A DNA stretch of 37,580 nt from JBBSHE01 sp038253325 (GCA_038253325.1 JBBSHE010000027.1:1-37580); one strand, 5' to 3'. Positions 7,960-16,095 are shown, counted from the stretch's first letter. Notes: generated by a model not told the origin, from the letters alone. Numbers and translations are program-made.

Positions 7960-9321
7960 GTGGCGATCCCGACGTTCGTCGACGAGGTCTCCTTGCGGGT
8001 GACGGGTGGCCGAGGCGGAAACGGTGTTGCGTCCGTGCACCGGGAGAAGTTCAAGCCCCTCGGCGGCCCTGACGGCGGCAACGGTGGTGACGGCGGGGAC
8101 GTTGTCCTGCGCGTGGACGCGAACCTCACGACCCTGGTCGACTACCGTCACGAGACGCATCGCAAGGCGGGCGACGGACGTCACGGCCGCGGTGGTAACC
8201 GTAGCGGCGCCGCCGGCGAGACCGTGATCCTCGCCGTTCCGGACGGGACGGTCGTCTCGGCGCGCGACGGCACGCCGATCGCGGACCTCACCGGAGACGG
8301 CACCGAGCTCGTCATCGCCGGCGGCGGCAAGGGGGGTCTTGGCAATGCCGCGCTCGCCTCGCGCGCGCGGAAGGCTCCTGGGTTCGCACTGATCGGAGAG
8401 CCTGGTGAGGACCGGACCGTCGTTCTCGAGCTCAAGGTCGTCGCCGACGTCGGCCTGGTCGGCTTTCCCAGCGCCGGCAAGTCGAGCCTGATCGCCGCCA
8501 TCTCCCGGTCGCGTCCCAAGATCGCTGACTACCCGTTCACGACACTGGTTCCCAACCTCGGTGTAGTGACCGCCGGCGACATCACCTACACGGTGGCAGA
8601 CGTGCCCGGCTTGATCGCGGGCGCGAGCCACGGTCGCGGGCGCGGGCTCGGCTTCCTTCGCCACATCGAGCGTTGCTCGGCCATCGTCCACGTCGTCGAC
8701 TGTGCGACCTCCGAGCCCGGCCGTGACCCCGCAAGCGACCTTCAGGTCATCGAGGACGAGCTGGCGACGTATGGCGGCCTCGCGGACCGTCCGCGCGTGA
8801 TCGCGCTCAACAAGATGGACGTCCCCGAGGCCCGCGAGCTCGCCGACCTGGTCGCTTCCAATCTGAGCGAACGCGGGTGGCCCGTTTACCGGGTATCGGC
8901 CGCTACCCACGGCGGGCTGCGTGACCTCACGTACGCCCTGGGGCGCCTGGTTGCCGACCAGCGGTCTCGGCGACCGGCCGGCGCACCGACCCGGATCGTG
9001 CTGCGTCCGGACCGGGTCGAGGGGTCCGACTTCCTTATCGAGCGGGTCGGTGCGCAGTGGAATGTCCGCGGCACGAAGCCGGAACGCTGGGTGCGCCAGA
9101 CGGACTTCGCGAACGACGAGGCCGTGGGGTTCCTCGCCGACCGGCTCGCCCGGCTTGGAGTCGAACAACGACTTCTCGATCTCGGCGCTCAGGCGGGTGA
9201 CGACGTCGTCATCGGTGAGCCAGACGACGGCGTCGTCTTCGAGTTGGACCCCCGGATCGAGGCGGGCGCGGCGACCCTGCTCGGTCGTCGGGGTGCCGAC
9301 CGTCGGTTGGAGGGACGATGA
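7960..9321 (+). CDS. obg: GTPase Obg/CgtA
   Basis: This essential GTPase acts in 50S subunit assembly and stress signalling. The protein has 453 residues in three domains. The Gly-rich Obg fold spans residues 1-158, with the GGRGGNG and GGPDGGNGGDGG repeats. The G domain has G1 GFPSAGKSS (168-176), TTLVP (194-198), DVPG (214-217) and NKMD (284-287). The C-terminal OCT domain spans about 345-435. The start GTG 7960 follows GAGAGGAG (7947-7954) by 5 nt. Its stop overlaps the proB start by 4 nt (ATGA), so the two genes are translationally coupled. Confidence 0.97.
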   Translation: MAIPTFVDEVSLRVTGGRGGNGVASVHREKFKPLGGPDGGNGGDGGDVVLRVDANLTTLVDYRHETHRKAGDGRHGRGGNRSGAAGETVILAVPDGTVVSARDGTPIADLTGDGTELVIAGGGKGGLGNAALASRARKAPGFALIGEPGEDRTVVLELKVVADVGLVGFPSAGKSSLIAAISRSRPKIADYPFTTLVPNLGVVTAGDITYTVADVPGLIAGASHGRGRGLGFLRHIERCSAIVHVVDCATSEPGRDPASDLQVIEDELATYGGLADRPRVIALNKMDVPEARELADLVASNLSERGWPVYRVSAATHGGLRDLTYALGRLVADQRSRRPAGAPTRIVLRPDRVEGSDFLIERVGAQWNVRGTKPERWVRQTDFANDEAVGFLADRLARLGVEQRLLDLGAQAGDDVVIGEPDDGVVFELDPRIEAGAATLLGRRGADRRLEGR

Positions 9322-10436
9322 GCCTGACCCGTGGCGAGGTCATCGCCCAGGCACGCCGGATCGTCGTCAAGGTGGGGTCGTCCTCGTTGACAGCGCCGGA
9401 CGGGCAGCTGGCGCCGGAGCGGCTCCGGGCAATTGTCGACGGATTGGCCGATCTGCGACGCCAGGGTCGCGACGTCGTCCTGGTGTCCTCCGGCGCCATT
9501 GCGGCCGGCCTGGGACCGCTCGGGCTGACGACGCGACCGCGCGACCTCGCCCGACAGCAGGCGGCTGCCAGTGTCGGCCAGGGTTTGCTGATCCATCGCT
9601 ACACCGAAGCCTTCGGCGCGCACGGCATCCGGGTCGGGCAGGTGCTGCTCACGTTGGACGACGTCACCCGGCGGGGTCACTACCGCAACGCCTATTCGAC
9701 GTTCGCCAAGCTGATCGAGCTCGGCGTCGTACCCGTTGTCAACGAGAACGACACGGTCGCGACGCACGAGATCCGGTTCGGCGACAACGACCGGCTGTCC
9801 GCTCTGGTCGCCCACCTCGTGCACGCCGATCTCCTCATCCTGCTCTCCGACGTCGACGCGGTGTACGACCGGCCGCCACACGTCGATGGCGCCCGGCGGA
9901 TCCCCGTCGTCAACGATCCGGCCGACGTCGCCCACATCCGAAAGGGCTCGGGTACGACGCATGGAACCGGCGGAATCGTCACGAAGCTCGAGTCGGCGAA
10001 GATCGCGACCGATGCGTCGATTCCCACCCTGGTCGGCTCTGCCGACAGGTTGATCGTGCTGCTGCGTGACGACAACGAGGGGACGTGGTTCGAGCCGACG
10101 GGCCGGAGACGATCGACCCGACTGCTGTGGCTGGCACATGCGACGGAGCCGAAAGGACGGCTGACGCTCGACCCCGGCGCGGTTCGCGCGATTCGGGACC
10201 TCCAGGCATCCCTGCTGCCGGCGGGTGTCACCGCGGTGTCCGGCGAGTTCGCGATCGGCGACCCGGTCGATCTGGTCGGACCAGACGGACGAGTCGTCGG
10301 GCGAGGACTGGTCAGCTACGACGCGGCTGAGGTGCCGTCGCTGCTGGGCCGCTCGACCCGCGACCTCGCGGTCGCCTTTGGTGACTCGTACGAACGCGAG
10401 CTCGTCCACCGGGATGCTCTCGTCATCATCGACTGA
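9318..10436 (+). CDS. proB: Glutamate 5-kinase
   Basis: This enzyme phosphorylates glutamate to glutamyl 5-phosphate, the first step of proline synthesis. The protein has 372 residues. The amino-acid-kinase domain (1-260) shows VVKVGSSSLT, VLVSSGAIAAG, NENDTVA and GTGGIVTKLESAKIA. A C-terminal PUA domain (about 285-370) is present, as in feedback-regulated full-length enzymes. It overlaps obg by ATGA. The partner proA lies 1.5 kb downstream, separated by a phosphatase gene and an opposite-strand membrane protein. Confidence 0.97.
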   Translation: MSLTRGEVIAQARRIVVKVGSSSLTAPDGQLAPERLRAIVDGLADLRRQGRDVVLVSSGAIAAGLGPLGLTTRPRDLARQQAAASVGQGLLIHRYTEAFGAHGIRVGQVLLTLDDVTRRGHYRNAYSTFAKLIELGVVPVVNENDTVATHEIRFGDNDRLSALVAHLVHADLLILLSDVDAVYDRPPHVDGARRIPVVNDPADVAHIRKGSGTTHGTGGIVTKLESAKIATDASIPTLVGSADRLIVLLRDDNEGTWFEPTGRRRSTRLLWLAHATEPKGRLTLDPGAVRAIRDLQASLLPAGVTAVSGEFAIGDPVDLVGPDGRVVGRGLVSYDAAEVPSLLGRSTRDLAVAFGDSYERELVHRDALVIID

Positions 10437-10455
10437 GGGCTGGTGGGACGGGCGA

Positions 10456-10461
10456 TAGGCT
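10456..10461 (+). promoter_or_regulatory. -10 box upstream of the small leader ORF
   Basis: TAGGCT ends 8 nt before ATG 10470 and 40 nt before the phosphatase start at 10502. This suggests a promoter internal to the obg-proB region whose transcript begins at or near the leader ORF. Confidence 0.4.
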
Positions 10462-10469
10462 CGGCGGCC

Positions 10470-10505
10470 ATGTCGAGTGTCGTGACGATCCGGGCCAGCC
10501 GATGA
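10470..10505 (+). CDS. Possible 11-residue leader peptide
   Basis: ATG 10470 opens a tiny frame encoding MSSVVTIRASR and stopping at TGA 10503-10505. The stop overlaps the ATG of the histidine phosphatase (ATGA). The phosphatase has no convincing Shine-Dalgarno site of its own, so translation of this peptide could deliver ribosomes to it. The peptide sequence itself carries no recognisable attenuation signal. Alternatively, this is chance overlap. Confidence 0.3.
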   Translation: MSSVVTIRASR

Positions 10506-11164
10506 GGACGATCCACTTGATCCGCCACGCCCAGGCCTCCTGGGGCGCCGACAACTACGACCAGCTCTCGGACCAGGGCTACGAGCAGGCGGCGACCCTC
10601 GGAAGGGCGTGGGCGGCCGAGGGGTTCGCGCCGGACCTCGTGGTCAGCGGCGACCTCCAACGCCACCAGCAGACCGCGGTCACGACGCTGCGCGCCGCCG
10701 GTTTGTCGGTACGGCTCGATCTCGACCATGACTGGAACGAGGTCAACACGTGGTCGCTGATGGAAGCCGCCTTTCCCGGGCTACCCCGAGCCGGACCGGA
10801 CCACTCCATCGAGGAAGCCGAGCGTTACCTCCAGAAGTTCCTCGACGCGGTCGCACGGTGGGTGTCGGGTGCTCACGACGCGGACTACGACGATCCGTTC
10901 CCGGCGTTCATGAACCGCGTGGACGGGGCGTTCGGGCGGGTCGCGGAACGGTTGGACGACGGTGGTCACGCGGTCGTGTTCACGTCCGGCGGGCCGGTGA
11001 GCGCGTGCGCAGCGCGACTGCTGGGGGACCCGGCAGGACTGTGGCCGCAATTCTGCACCGTGGTCGTGAACGCATCGGTTACAAAGGCGGTGATCGGTCC
11101 TCGAGCGACCCGGCTGTTGTCGTTCAACGAGCATGGTCACCTGTCGGAGTTCACCTACATCTGA
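10502..11164 (+). CDS. Histidine phosphatase family protein
   Basis: This is a 220-residue member of the phosphoglycerate-mutase/acid-phosphatase superfamily. The phosphohistidine motif is LIRHAQASWG with catalytic H9, followed by LSDQGYEQA, VVSGDLQRHQQT and a second catalytic region, VVFTSGGPVSA. The usual second His is replaced by a Ser in that last motif, which also occurs in some relatives. The substrate is unknown. It lies 65 nt after proB and converges on the membrane-protein gene. Confidence 0.85.
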   Translation: MRTIHLIRHAQASWGADNYDQLSDQGYEQAATLGRAWAAEGFAPDLVVSGDLQRHQQTAVTTLRAAGLSVRLDLDHDWNEVNTWSLMEAAFPGLPRAGPDHSIEEAERYLQKFLDAVARWVSGAHDADYDDPFPAFMNRVDGAFGRVAERLDDGGHAVVFTSGGPVSACAARLLGDPAGLWPQFCTVVVNASVTKAVIGPRATRLLSFNEHGHLSEFTYI

Positions 11165-11171
11165 GCGCGAT

Positions 11172-11187
11172 CCCGGGGAATCCCGGG
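11172..11187. terminator. GC hairpin between convergent genes
   Basis: CCCGGG-GAAT-CCCGGG can fold into a 6-bp stem with a 4-nt loop just after the phosphatase stop. There is no T tract. It is a plausible but weak terminator for either side. Confidence 0.4.
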
Positions 11188-11228
11188 TCTGCGATTCCGA
11201 ATGGCGGGTGCGCTCGAGCGGCCCCGAT

Positions 11229-11876
11229 TCAGAGCCGGTTGATCGCGCGTGCCGCGACCAGCGCCACGATGCTCAACGCCATTGCCGACTGGACTGCCAT
11301 GACCATCTTGATCCGGCGCGACAGCGGCATCGTGTCCGTCGGGCTGAACGCCGTCATGTTCGTGATCGACACGTACAGGTAGTCGATGAACGTCGGGTGC
11401 CACGTCGACTGGTCCGCGAGCGTCTGCTGCGGGAACAGGAAGTCCGCCTCGTCGCCGTACGTGGCGCGCCGCACGCCTGGTCCGCCGCCGTCGACCTCCC
11501 AATAGAGCAGCGCGAACACGATGACAGATGTGACGTAGACGTTGAGCGCCGACAACAGGAGGTGTCCCGGCGTCGGCGCATGCTTACCGAACAGTCCGGT
11601 GATGAGCAGCCGGAAGGCCACCACGTTGACGACGCCGACCAGCGCGATCTGCGCCACCACGGTCGCCCGCCGGACCGACGAGCGGAACACCGGTCCGTTG
11701 GGAGTGGCGAACTGGACCCCGAGCATGACGACGAGCTCGCAGGCAGGCACGAGCAGACGGGGCCAGGGCAAGATGTCCGACGGCAAGGCGAGCTGCAGGG
11801 CGATGAGGATCAGCATGATCGCCTGCACGTGCCAAAGCGGGTCGGCCTGGTGCGCCTTGTTGAGCAGTTTTGGCAA
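11229..11876 (-). CDS. DUF1345-like integral membrane protein
   Basis: This is a 215-residue protein with about five hydrophobic segments. The block YLYVSITNMTAFSPTDTMPL before the last membrane segment resembles the pore-loop-like region of DUF1345 and ion-channel-related membrane proteins. The start is TTG 11876, supported by AGGAG 6 nt upstream. The function is unknown. It is transcribed away from proA across a 47-bp shared intergenic region and converges on the histidine phosphatase. I infer the family from pattern and topology only. Confidence 0.65.
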   Translation of the reverse strand: MPKLLNKAHQADPLWHVQAIMLILIALQLALPSDILPWPRLLVPACELVVMLGVQFATPNGPVFRSSVRRATVVAQIALVGVVNVVAFRLLITGLFGKHAPTPGHLLLSALNVYVTSVIVFALLYWEVDGGGPGVRRATYGDEADFLFPQQTLADQSTWHPTFIDYLYVSITNMTAFSPTDTMPLSRRIKMVMAVQSAMALSIVALVAARAINRL

Positions 11877-11910
11877 CCGATCTCCTCATCACGAGGGCAC
11901 GCCTTCGCCG

Positions 11911-11916
11911 TACCCT
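11911..11916 (+). promoter_or_regulatory. -10 box for leaderless proA
   Basis: TACCCT ends 7 nt before ATG 11924. The frame is open further upstream to 11870, but this box and protein alignment support 11924. Confidence 0.5.
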
Positions 11917-11923
11917 GGTCAGT

Positions 11924-13198
11924 ATGAACGAGTCCGGCGTCGCGGGGACGGCGGCGCGAGCACGGGTTGCGGCGCTCGAGCTTGCCGGGGCGACGGGAGC
12001 CGCCAAGGACTCCGCGCTCGAGGCCATGGCCGATGCACTTGTCTCGTCGACGAGAGCGCTCCTCGAAGCCAACGCGAGAGACGTCGAGTTGGCTGAGCGA
12101 GAAGGCATGGCCGGCGGCCTGGTCGATCGGCTCACCCTCGACGAAGCCAGGGTCGCGGCGATGGCTGAAGGCCTCCGTGAGCTCGCCGGGCTGCCGGACC
12201 CGGTCGGGGATGTCGTCCGTGGGTCGACCCTGGCCAACGGGCTCGAGCTGCGGCAGGTACGCGTACCGCTGGGGGTCGTCGGCATCATCTACGAGGGTCG
12301 TCCGAACGTGACGGCCGACGCCGCGGGAATCTGTTTCAAGAGCGGAAACGCCGTACTGCTGCGCGGCTCGTCGTCGGCACGACACTCGAACGAGGCGATC
12401 GTCGAGGTGTTGCGGAAGGCGCTCGCCGACGGGGGACTCGGATCCGACGCGGTGCAGCTGGTTGCGGGTGGTCGCGAAGCGGTGACCGAGCTGATGCGGG
12501 CCCGCGGCATGGTCGACGTTCTGATCCCGCGGGGTGGCGCCGACCTCATCGACCGGGTGGTCACCGGGTCGCTCGTGCCGGTGATCGAGACCGGAGTCGG
12601 TAACTGTCACGTGTACGTCGATTCCGCCGCCGATCTCGACCTCGCCGAGCGGATCGTGCTCAACGCCAAGACTCAACGGGTCGGAGTGTGCAACGCCACC
12701 GAGTCGTTGCTCGTTCACACCGGCATCGCGGACGTTTTCGTTCCCCGCATCACCGCTGCCCTGGTCGACGCGGGAGTCACCGTCCACGGGGAGGGCCGCT
12801 TCCTGCGGTCGGCCGGGCGGGCCGGGCAAGGCGATACATCCGCGGTGGTCGAGGCGGTCGACGGCGACTTCGCGGCGGAGTACCTGTCGATGGACATCAG
12901 CGCGGCCGTCGTCGACTCCCTGGACGCCGCCGTCGACCACATTCGCAGATACGGCTCGGGGCACACAGAGGCGATCGTGACCCGCTCGCAGGCGGCCGCG
13001 CGAGAATTCTGCGCTCGCGTCGATGCGGCCGTCGTCGTGGTCAACGCGTCGACGCGGTTCACCGACGGCGCAGAATTCGGGTTCGGTGCCGAGATCGGGA
13101 TCAGCACGCAAAAGCTGCACGCCCGCGGCCCGATGGGTTTGACCGAGATGACATCGACGAAGTACGTCCTCACCGGCGACGGACAGGTCCGTAGCTGA
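11924..13198 (+). CDS. proA: Glutamate-5-semialdehyde dehydrogenase (gamma-glutamyl phosphate reductase)
   Basis: This enzyme uses NADPH to reduce glutamyl 5-phosphate to glutamate 5-semialdehyde, the second step of proline synthesis. The protein has 424 residues of the aldehyde-dehydrogenase superfamily. Visible motifs are the cofactor segment GVVGIIYEGRPNVTADAAG, the stretch LLRGSSSARHSN, the catalytic cysteine in QRVGVCNATESLL, and the C-terminal GFGAEIGISTQKLHARGPMG. Full length and all core motifs are present. It is separated from proB, unlike E. coli, but this is the usual actinobacterial arrangement. Confidence 0.97.
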   Translation: MNESGVAGTAARARVAALELAGATGAAKDSALEAMADALVSSTRALLEANARDVELAEREGMAGGLVDRLTLDEARVAAMAEGLRELAGLPDPVGDVVRGSTLANGLELRQVRVPLGVVGIIYEGRPNVTADAAGICFKSGNAVLLRGSSSARHSNEAIVEVLRKALADGGLGSDAVQLVAGGREAVTELMRARGMVDVLIPRGGADLIDRVVTGSLVPVIETGVGNCHVYVDSAADLDLAERIVLNAKTQRVGVCNATESLLVHTGIADVFVPRITAALVDAGVTVHGEGRFLRSAGRAGQGDTSAVVEAVDGDFAAEYLSMDISAAVVDSLDAAVDHIRRYGSGHTEAIVTRSQAAAREFCARVDAAVVVVNASTRFTDGAEFGFGAEIGISTQKLHARGPMGLTEMTSTKYVLTGDGQVRS

Positions 13199-13262
13199 CC
13201 GCGCCGACCGCCGGCGGTGCATCGGCGCGGGCGCCCGGCCACGGGCGGCGGGGCGGAGACGT

Positions 13263-13268
13263 TAGCCT
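13263..13268 (+). promoter_or_regulatory. -10 box for the small-protein/nadD operon
   Basis: TAGCCT ends 6 nt before ATG 13275, the spacing for a leaderless start. Confidence 0.5.
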
Positions 13269-13274
13269 TGGTCC

Positions 13275-13421
13275 ATGTCGCTGACGTTGCTCGCCGATGC
13301 TCAGGAAAAGACCCGGAACCTGCCGGCGTCTCCGATCGTGTTCGGAGCCCTGGCATTCGGTCTCCTGGTCCTGTTGCTGGTCGGCGTCTTGATGTTCGGC
13401 AAGGGCCGGCCGCACAGTTGA
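13275..13421 (+). CDS. 48-residue single-pass membrane protein
   Basis: This small gene encodes MSLTLLADAQEKTRNLPASP, then a single hydrophobic helix (about residues 21-41) and a basic tail, GKGRPHS. It starts at ATG 13275 behind a leaderless-type -10 box. Its TGA overlaps the TTG start of nadD (TTGA), so it is the first gene of the nadD-rsfS-gpgP operon and translation is probably coupled. The charge distribution suggests N-out, C-in topology. I recognise no family. Its conserved-looking architecture, promoter and coupling argue that it is a real gene. Confidence 0.7.
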   Translation: MSLTLLADAQEKTRNLPASPIVFGALAFGLLVLLLVGVLMFGKGRPHS

Positions 13422-14080
13422 GCAGCGCGCGCCCCCAGCGGGTCGGCGTGATGGGCGGGACCTTCGACCCCATCCATCATGGTCACCTGGTCGCGGCGTC
13501 GGAGGTTCAGGCCTGGTTCGGCCTCGACGAGGTGGTGTTCGTGCCGACTGGACAGCCGTGGCAGAAGGACGACCGGGAGGTCTCGCCCGCTGAGGACCGT
13601 TACCTGATGACGGTGATCGCGACTGCCTCGAACCCGCGCTTCTCGGTCAGCCGGGTCGATATCGACCGCGGCGGTCCGACGTACACGGTCGACACGCTCC
13701 GCGACCTGAGCGAACACCGTCCGGGATCCGAGCTGTACTTCATCACCGGCGCCGACGCTCTCTCGCAGATCCTGACCTGGCACGACGCCGGGGACGTCTT
13801 CACGCTCGCACACTTCGTCGGTTGCACTCGGCCCGGGACGACGATCACGGCGTCGACGCTCGACGGGTTGCCGAGGGGCCGGGTCACCATCGTCGAGGTG
13901 CCGGCGCTCGCGATCTCGTCGACCGAATGCCGGGCCCGCGCGGCTCAGGGCGAGCCGGTCTGGTACCTCGTACCCGACGGCGTCGTGCAGTACATTGCCA
14001 AGCGGGGGCTCTACCAGGCCGGCGTCCGCGGCACACCCGATCGACCGATCGCGACGGTGACCACGCTGGAAAGCTCGTGA
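13418..14080 (+). CDS. nadD: Nicotinate-nucleotide adenylyltransferase
   Basis: This enzyme transfers AMP from ATP to nicotinate mononucleotide, making deamido-NAD. The protein has 220 residues. The nucleotidyltransferase motif GVMGGTFDPIHHGHLVAA carries the HxGH signature. FVPTGQPWQK, SVSRVDIDRGGPTYTVDTL and the second signature region ISSTECRARAAQG are all family features. TTG 13418 overlaps the upstream small ORF by 4 nt (TTGA). The next in-frame starts would cut into the first strand. The stop overlaps rsfS (GTGA). Confidence 0.95.
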   Translation: MSSARPQRVGVMGGTFDPIHHGHLVAASEVQAWFGLDEVVFVPTGQPWQKDDREVSPAEDRYLMTVIATASNPRFSVSRVDIDRGGPTYTVDTLRDLSEHRPGSELYFITGADALSQILTWHDAGDVFTLAHFVGCTRPGTTITASTLDGLPRGRVTIVEVPALAISSTECRARAAQGEPVWYLVPDGVVQYIAKRGLYQAGVRGTPDRPIATVTTLESS

Positions 14081-14505
14081 CTGCCACCGACCACGCCGTC
14101 GAGCTCGTTCACGTCGCGGCGCGTGCCGCGTCCGACAAGCTCGCAAGCGACATCGTGGCCTTCGACATGTCCGAGCTGCTCGCCATCACCGACGCGTTCG
14201 TGCTCTGTTCCGCTCCCAACGATCGGCAGGTCCAGGCGATCGTCGACGAGATCGAGGACCGGCTCCTTGATGCCGGCGCGAAGCCACTGCATCGGGAAGG
14301 CCAGCGCGAGCGTCGCTGGGTGCTGCTCGACTACGGGGAGATCGTGGTTCATGTACAGCATGTCGAGGAGCGGGCCTACTACGCGCTGGAGCGGCTCTGG
14401 CGCGACTGTCCGTCGATGGCGCTGCCGCCGGAGGTCGTCGCCCAACAGCAGCAGGCGAACCCGGGCGCGTCGAGATCGGTCGATGCGCCCCGCCGATTGT
14501 CGTGA
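14077..14505 (+). CDS. rsfS: Ribosomal silencing factor RsfS
   Basis: This is a 142-residue homologue of RsfS (YbeB/Iojap), which binds L14 on the 50S subunit and blocks subunit joining during starvation. Typical motifs are KLASDIVAFDMSELLAITDAFVLCSAPNDRQVQAI, REGQRERRWVLLDYGEIVVHV and YALERLWRDCP, in that order; each is seen clearly. GTG 14077 overlaps the nadD stop by GTGA. The stop overlaps the next gene in the same way. The C-terminal 25 residues are a Gln/Ala/Ser-rich tail. Confidence 0.95.
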   Translation: MTATDHAVELVHVAARAASDKLASDIVAFDMSELLAITDAFVLCSAPNDRQVQAIVDEIEDRLLDAGAKPLHREGQRERRWVLLDYGEIVVHVQHVEERAYYALERLWRDCPSMALPPEVVAQQQQANPGASRSVDAPRRLS

Positions 14506-15173
14506 CGCCCCGGCGGATCGTGCCCCGGCGGATCGTGCCTCGGCGGATCGTGCTCTGGCGCCACGGGCGTACGGAGTGGAACCTCCTCGGCCGGGCGCAG
14601 GGACACACCCAGATCCCGCTCGACGACGCCGGCCGAGCCCAGGCCCGCGCCGCCGCAGCGTGCCTGGCGTCGTACCGACCTGCATTCATCTGGTCGAGTG
14701 ACCTGATTCGCGCTTCGCAGACCGCCGACGAACTCGCGGCGCGCACGGGCGTGCCGGTGCAGCTGGACCAGTGACTCCGTGAGTTCGACGTCGGAGTCCG
14801 GCAAGGCCTCACGTTCGAGGAGTTCGCCGAGCGGTATCCGGAGTTGTACGAGCGGTGGCAGCGCGGCCACGTGGACGTTCCCGGCGCCGAAAGCGCGGAA
14901 ACCGTGGTTGCGCGGATGCTTGACGTGCTGGACGACGCGACGAATGCGGTTGAGCCGGAGAAGACGGGCGTCGTCGTCGGGCACGGTGCGGCGATCCGAG
15001 CCGGTCTGGCTGCGTTCCTCGGCCTCCCACCCCGCCGCTGGGTGGCACTGCGGGGGATGAGCAACTGCGGGTGGGCCGTCATCGAGGAAGCCGACCGATG
15101 GGGTTGGCGGATGGTCGACTACAACGCGGGCGCGCCGCCCGGACCTGCCCTCAGCGACGAGCTACCGGGCTGA
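14502..15173 (+). pseudogene. gpgP: GpgP-type histidine phosphatase interrupted by in-frame TGA
   Basis: By sequence and by position after nadD-rsfS, this is the counterpart of mycobacterial GpgP (glucosyl-3-phosphoglycerate phosphatase), a histidine phosphatase. The motif LWRHGRTEWN (H21) and the second catalytic block VVVGHGAAIRAGLAAFLG are intact. Between them TGA 14772-14774 stops translation after 90 residues (...PVQLDQ). The same frame then continues LREFDVGVRQGLTFEEF to 15173 with no further damage. Relatives usually have Arg at the stop position, so one CGA-to-TGA change explains it. It could be a fresh nonsense mutation, a sequencing error, or UGA read-through. The N-terminus carries a triplicated PRRIV. 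GTG 14502 overlaps the rsfS stop. Confidence 0.8.
14508..14552 (+). repeat. 15-bp in-frame triplication (PRRIV x3)
   Basis: Three copies of CCCCGGCGGATCGTG (the third begins CCT) lie at the start of the gpgP-like gene. They add ten residues ahead of the normal LWRHG strand. Each copy ends in a potential GTG start codon. Confidence 0.9.
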
Positions 15174-15193
15174 GCGATCAGCGGGCGCTCAGC
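15169..15193. terminator. Bidirectional hairpin between gpgP-like and VOC genes
   Basis: GCTGAGCG (15169-15176) pairs perfectly with CGCTCAGC (15186-15193) around a 9-nt loop. It overlaps the stop codons of both convergent genes. There is no T tract. Confidence 0.6.
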
Positions 15194-15578
15194 TGTCCGG
15201 CGCGCGGTGGACCGGATCCGCCCACGACGGCAGCGGGATAAGGCAGAACGGGTGACCGGCGGGGTCGGCGTACACCGCGTCCGGTCCCGTGGACAGCCGA
15301 TGCGCCCCGAGTGCCTGCACCTTCGGCTCGGCGGCGGCTACGTCGTCGACCATGATGTCGAGGTGGACCTGCTGCGGGTAGGCCGGGTCCGGCCATCGCG
15401 GTGGGCGATGGTCGGGGGCGAGCTGGAACGCCAACCCCGAGTGCTGTCCCGTCTCACTGATCACGACGAAGTCGTCACTCTCGTACCGGATCGGCATCCC
15501 CGTCAGCTCGCTGTAGAACGCGGCCAGCGCCGACGGGTCCGGGCAGTCGACGATGACGTGGTGCAGGCGTCCGATCAT
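15189..15578 (-). CDS. VOC family protein (glyoxalase/bleomycin-resistance fold)
   Basis: This is a 129-residue protein with two beta-alpha-beta-beta-beta units. The first begins LHHVIVDCPDPSALAAFYSELTG, the second QQVHLDIMVDDVAAAEPKVQALGA. It ends DPAGHPFCLIPLP, a typical VOC C-terminal strand. Possible metal or substrate ligands are the His in HHV, the His in QVHLD and the terminal acidic region. Such small VOC proteins have varied or unknown substrates. It converges on the gpgP-like gene and runs away from tRNA-Ala. Confidence 0.85.
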   Translation of the reverse strand: MIGRLHHVIVDCPDPSALAAFYSELTGMPIRYESDDFVVISETGQHSGLAFQLAPDHRPPRWPDPAYPQQVHLDIMVDDVAAAEPKVQALGAHRLSTGPDAVYADPAGHPFCLIPLPSWADPVHRAPDS

Positions 15579-15643
15579 GGCTCGATCGTGCCACCAGCCC
15601 CGTACCCGCGCAGGTCAGCCCGACCCGGCCCGAGGTCTGCGCT

Positions 15644-15672
15644 TTGGCCGACTCCGAGTGGACGGCTAGACT
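15644..15672 (+). promoter_or_regulatory. Promoter of tRNA-Ala
   Basis: TTGGCC (15644-15649) and TAGACT (15667-15672) are 17 bp apart and end 22 nt before the tRNA. The -10 hexamer is identical to that of the rplU promoter. Confidence 0.6.
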
Positions 15673-15694
15673 ATGGCGGCCCAGACGGGCAAAC

Positions 15695-15767
15695 GGGGCT
15701 GTGGCGCAGCTGGTAGCGCACCTGCATGGCATGCAGGGGGTCAGGGGTTCGAGTCCCCTCAGCTCCA
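15695..15767 (+). tRNA. tRNA-Ala (anticodon GGC)
   Basis: A full cloverleaf is seen. Acceptor GGGGCTG pairs with CAGCTCC, including one G-U. The D stem is GCGC/GCGC. The anticodon stem CCTGC/GCAGG encloses ATGGCAT, giving anticodon GGC at 15728-15730. The T arm is AGGGG-TTCGAGT-CCCCT, with discriminator A. CCA is not encoded. Confidence 0.97.
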
Positions 15768-16095
15768 CCGCCAGGTGCTTGATATCCACTGGCTTCGAAC
15801 GTCCGGTTGGTCGGCCTCATGCGTTACGTTCGGTCCGAGCGCCTCCAGTGCGCACCCGGTGTTGGCCTGCCGACCAGTCGTCGCCGTTTCTTCCTCGGCG
15901 ACCCGTGAGCGGCGGCCAACGTGTCACGGCACGCCGACACAGGTGGCCGGGTCGCCGGGCGGGCCGGGACTGGCCTCGATCACGACCGTGGAGTGCTCAG
16001 CAGCCAGGTGATCTCTGTCGAAGCGCTCGCACGGCCGGTCAGCAGCGCGTACGCGTGTGCTGCCGGCGGACCGTCGAGGACGGTGCACGTGGTGC

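Noticed and set aside
14772..14798. Selenocysteine at TGA 14772 with a SECIS hairpin
   Set aside because: Homologues have Arg there, not Cys. The 7-bp hairpin lacks the features of a bacterial SECIS element as far as I can see.
15673..16011. 112-codon frame running through tRNA-Ala
   Set aside because: It crosses a well-folded tRNA and has no family resemblance or start signal.
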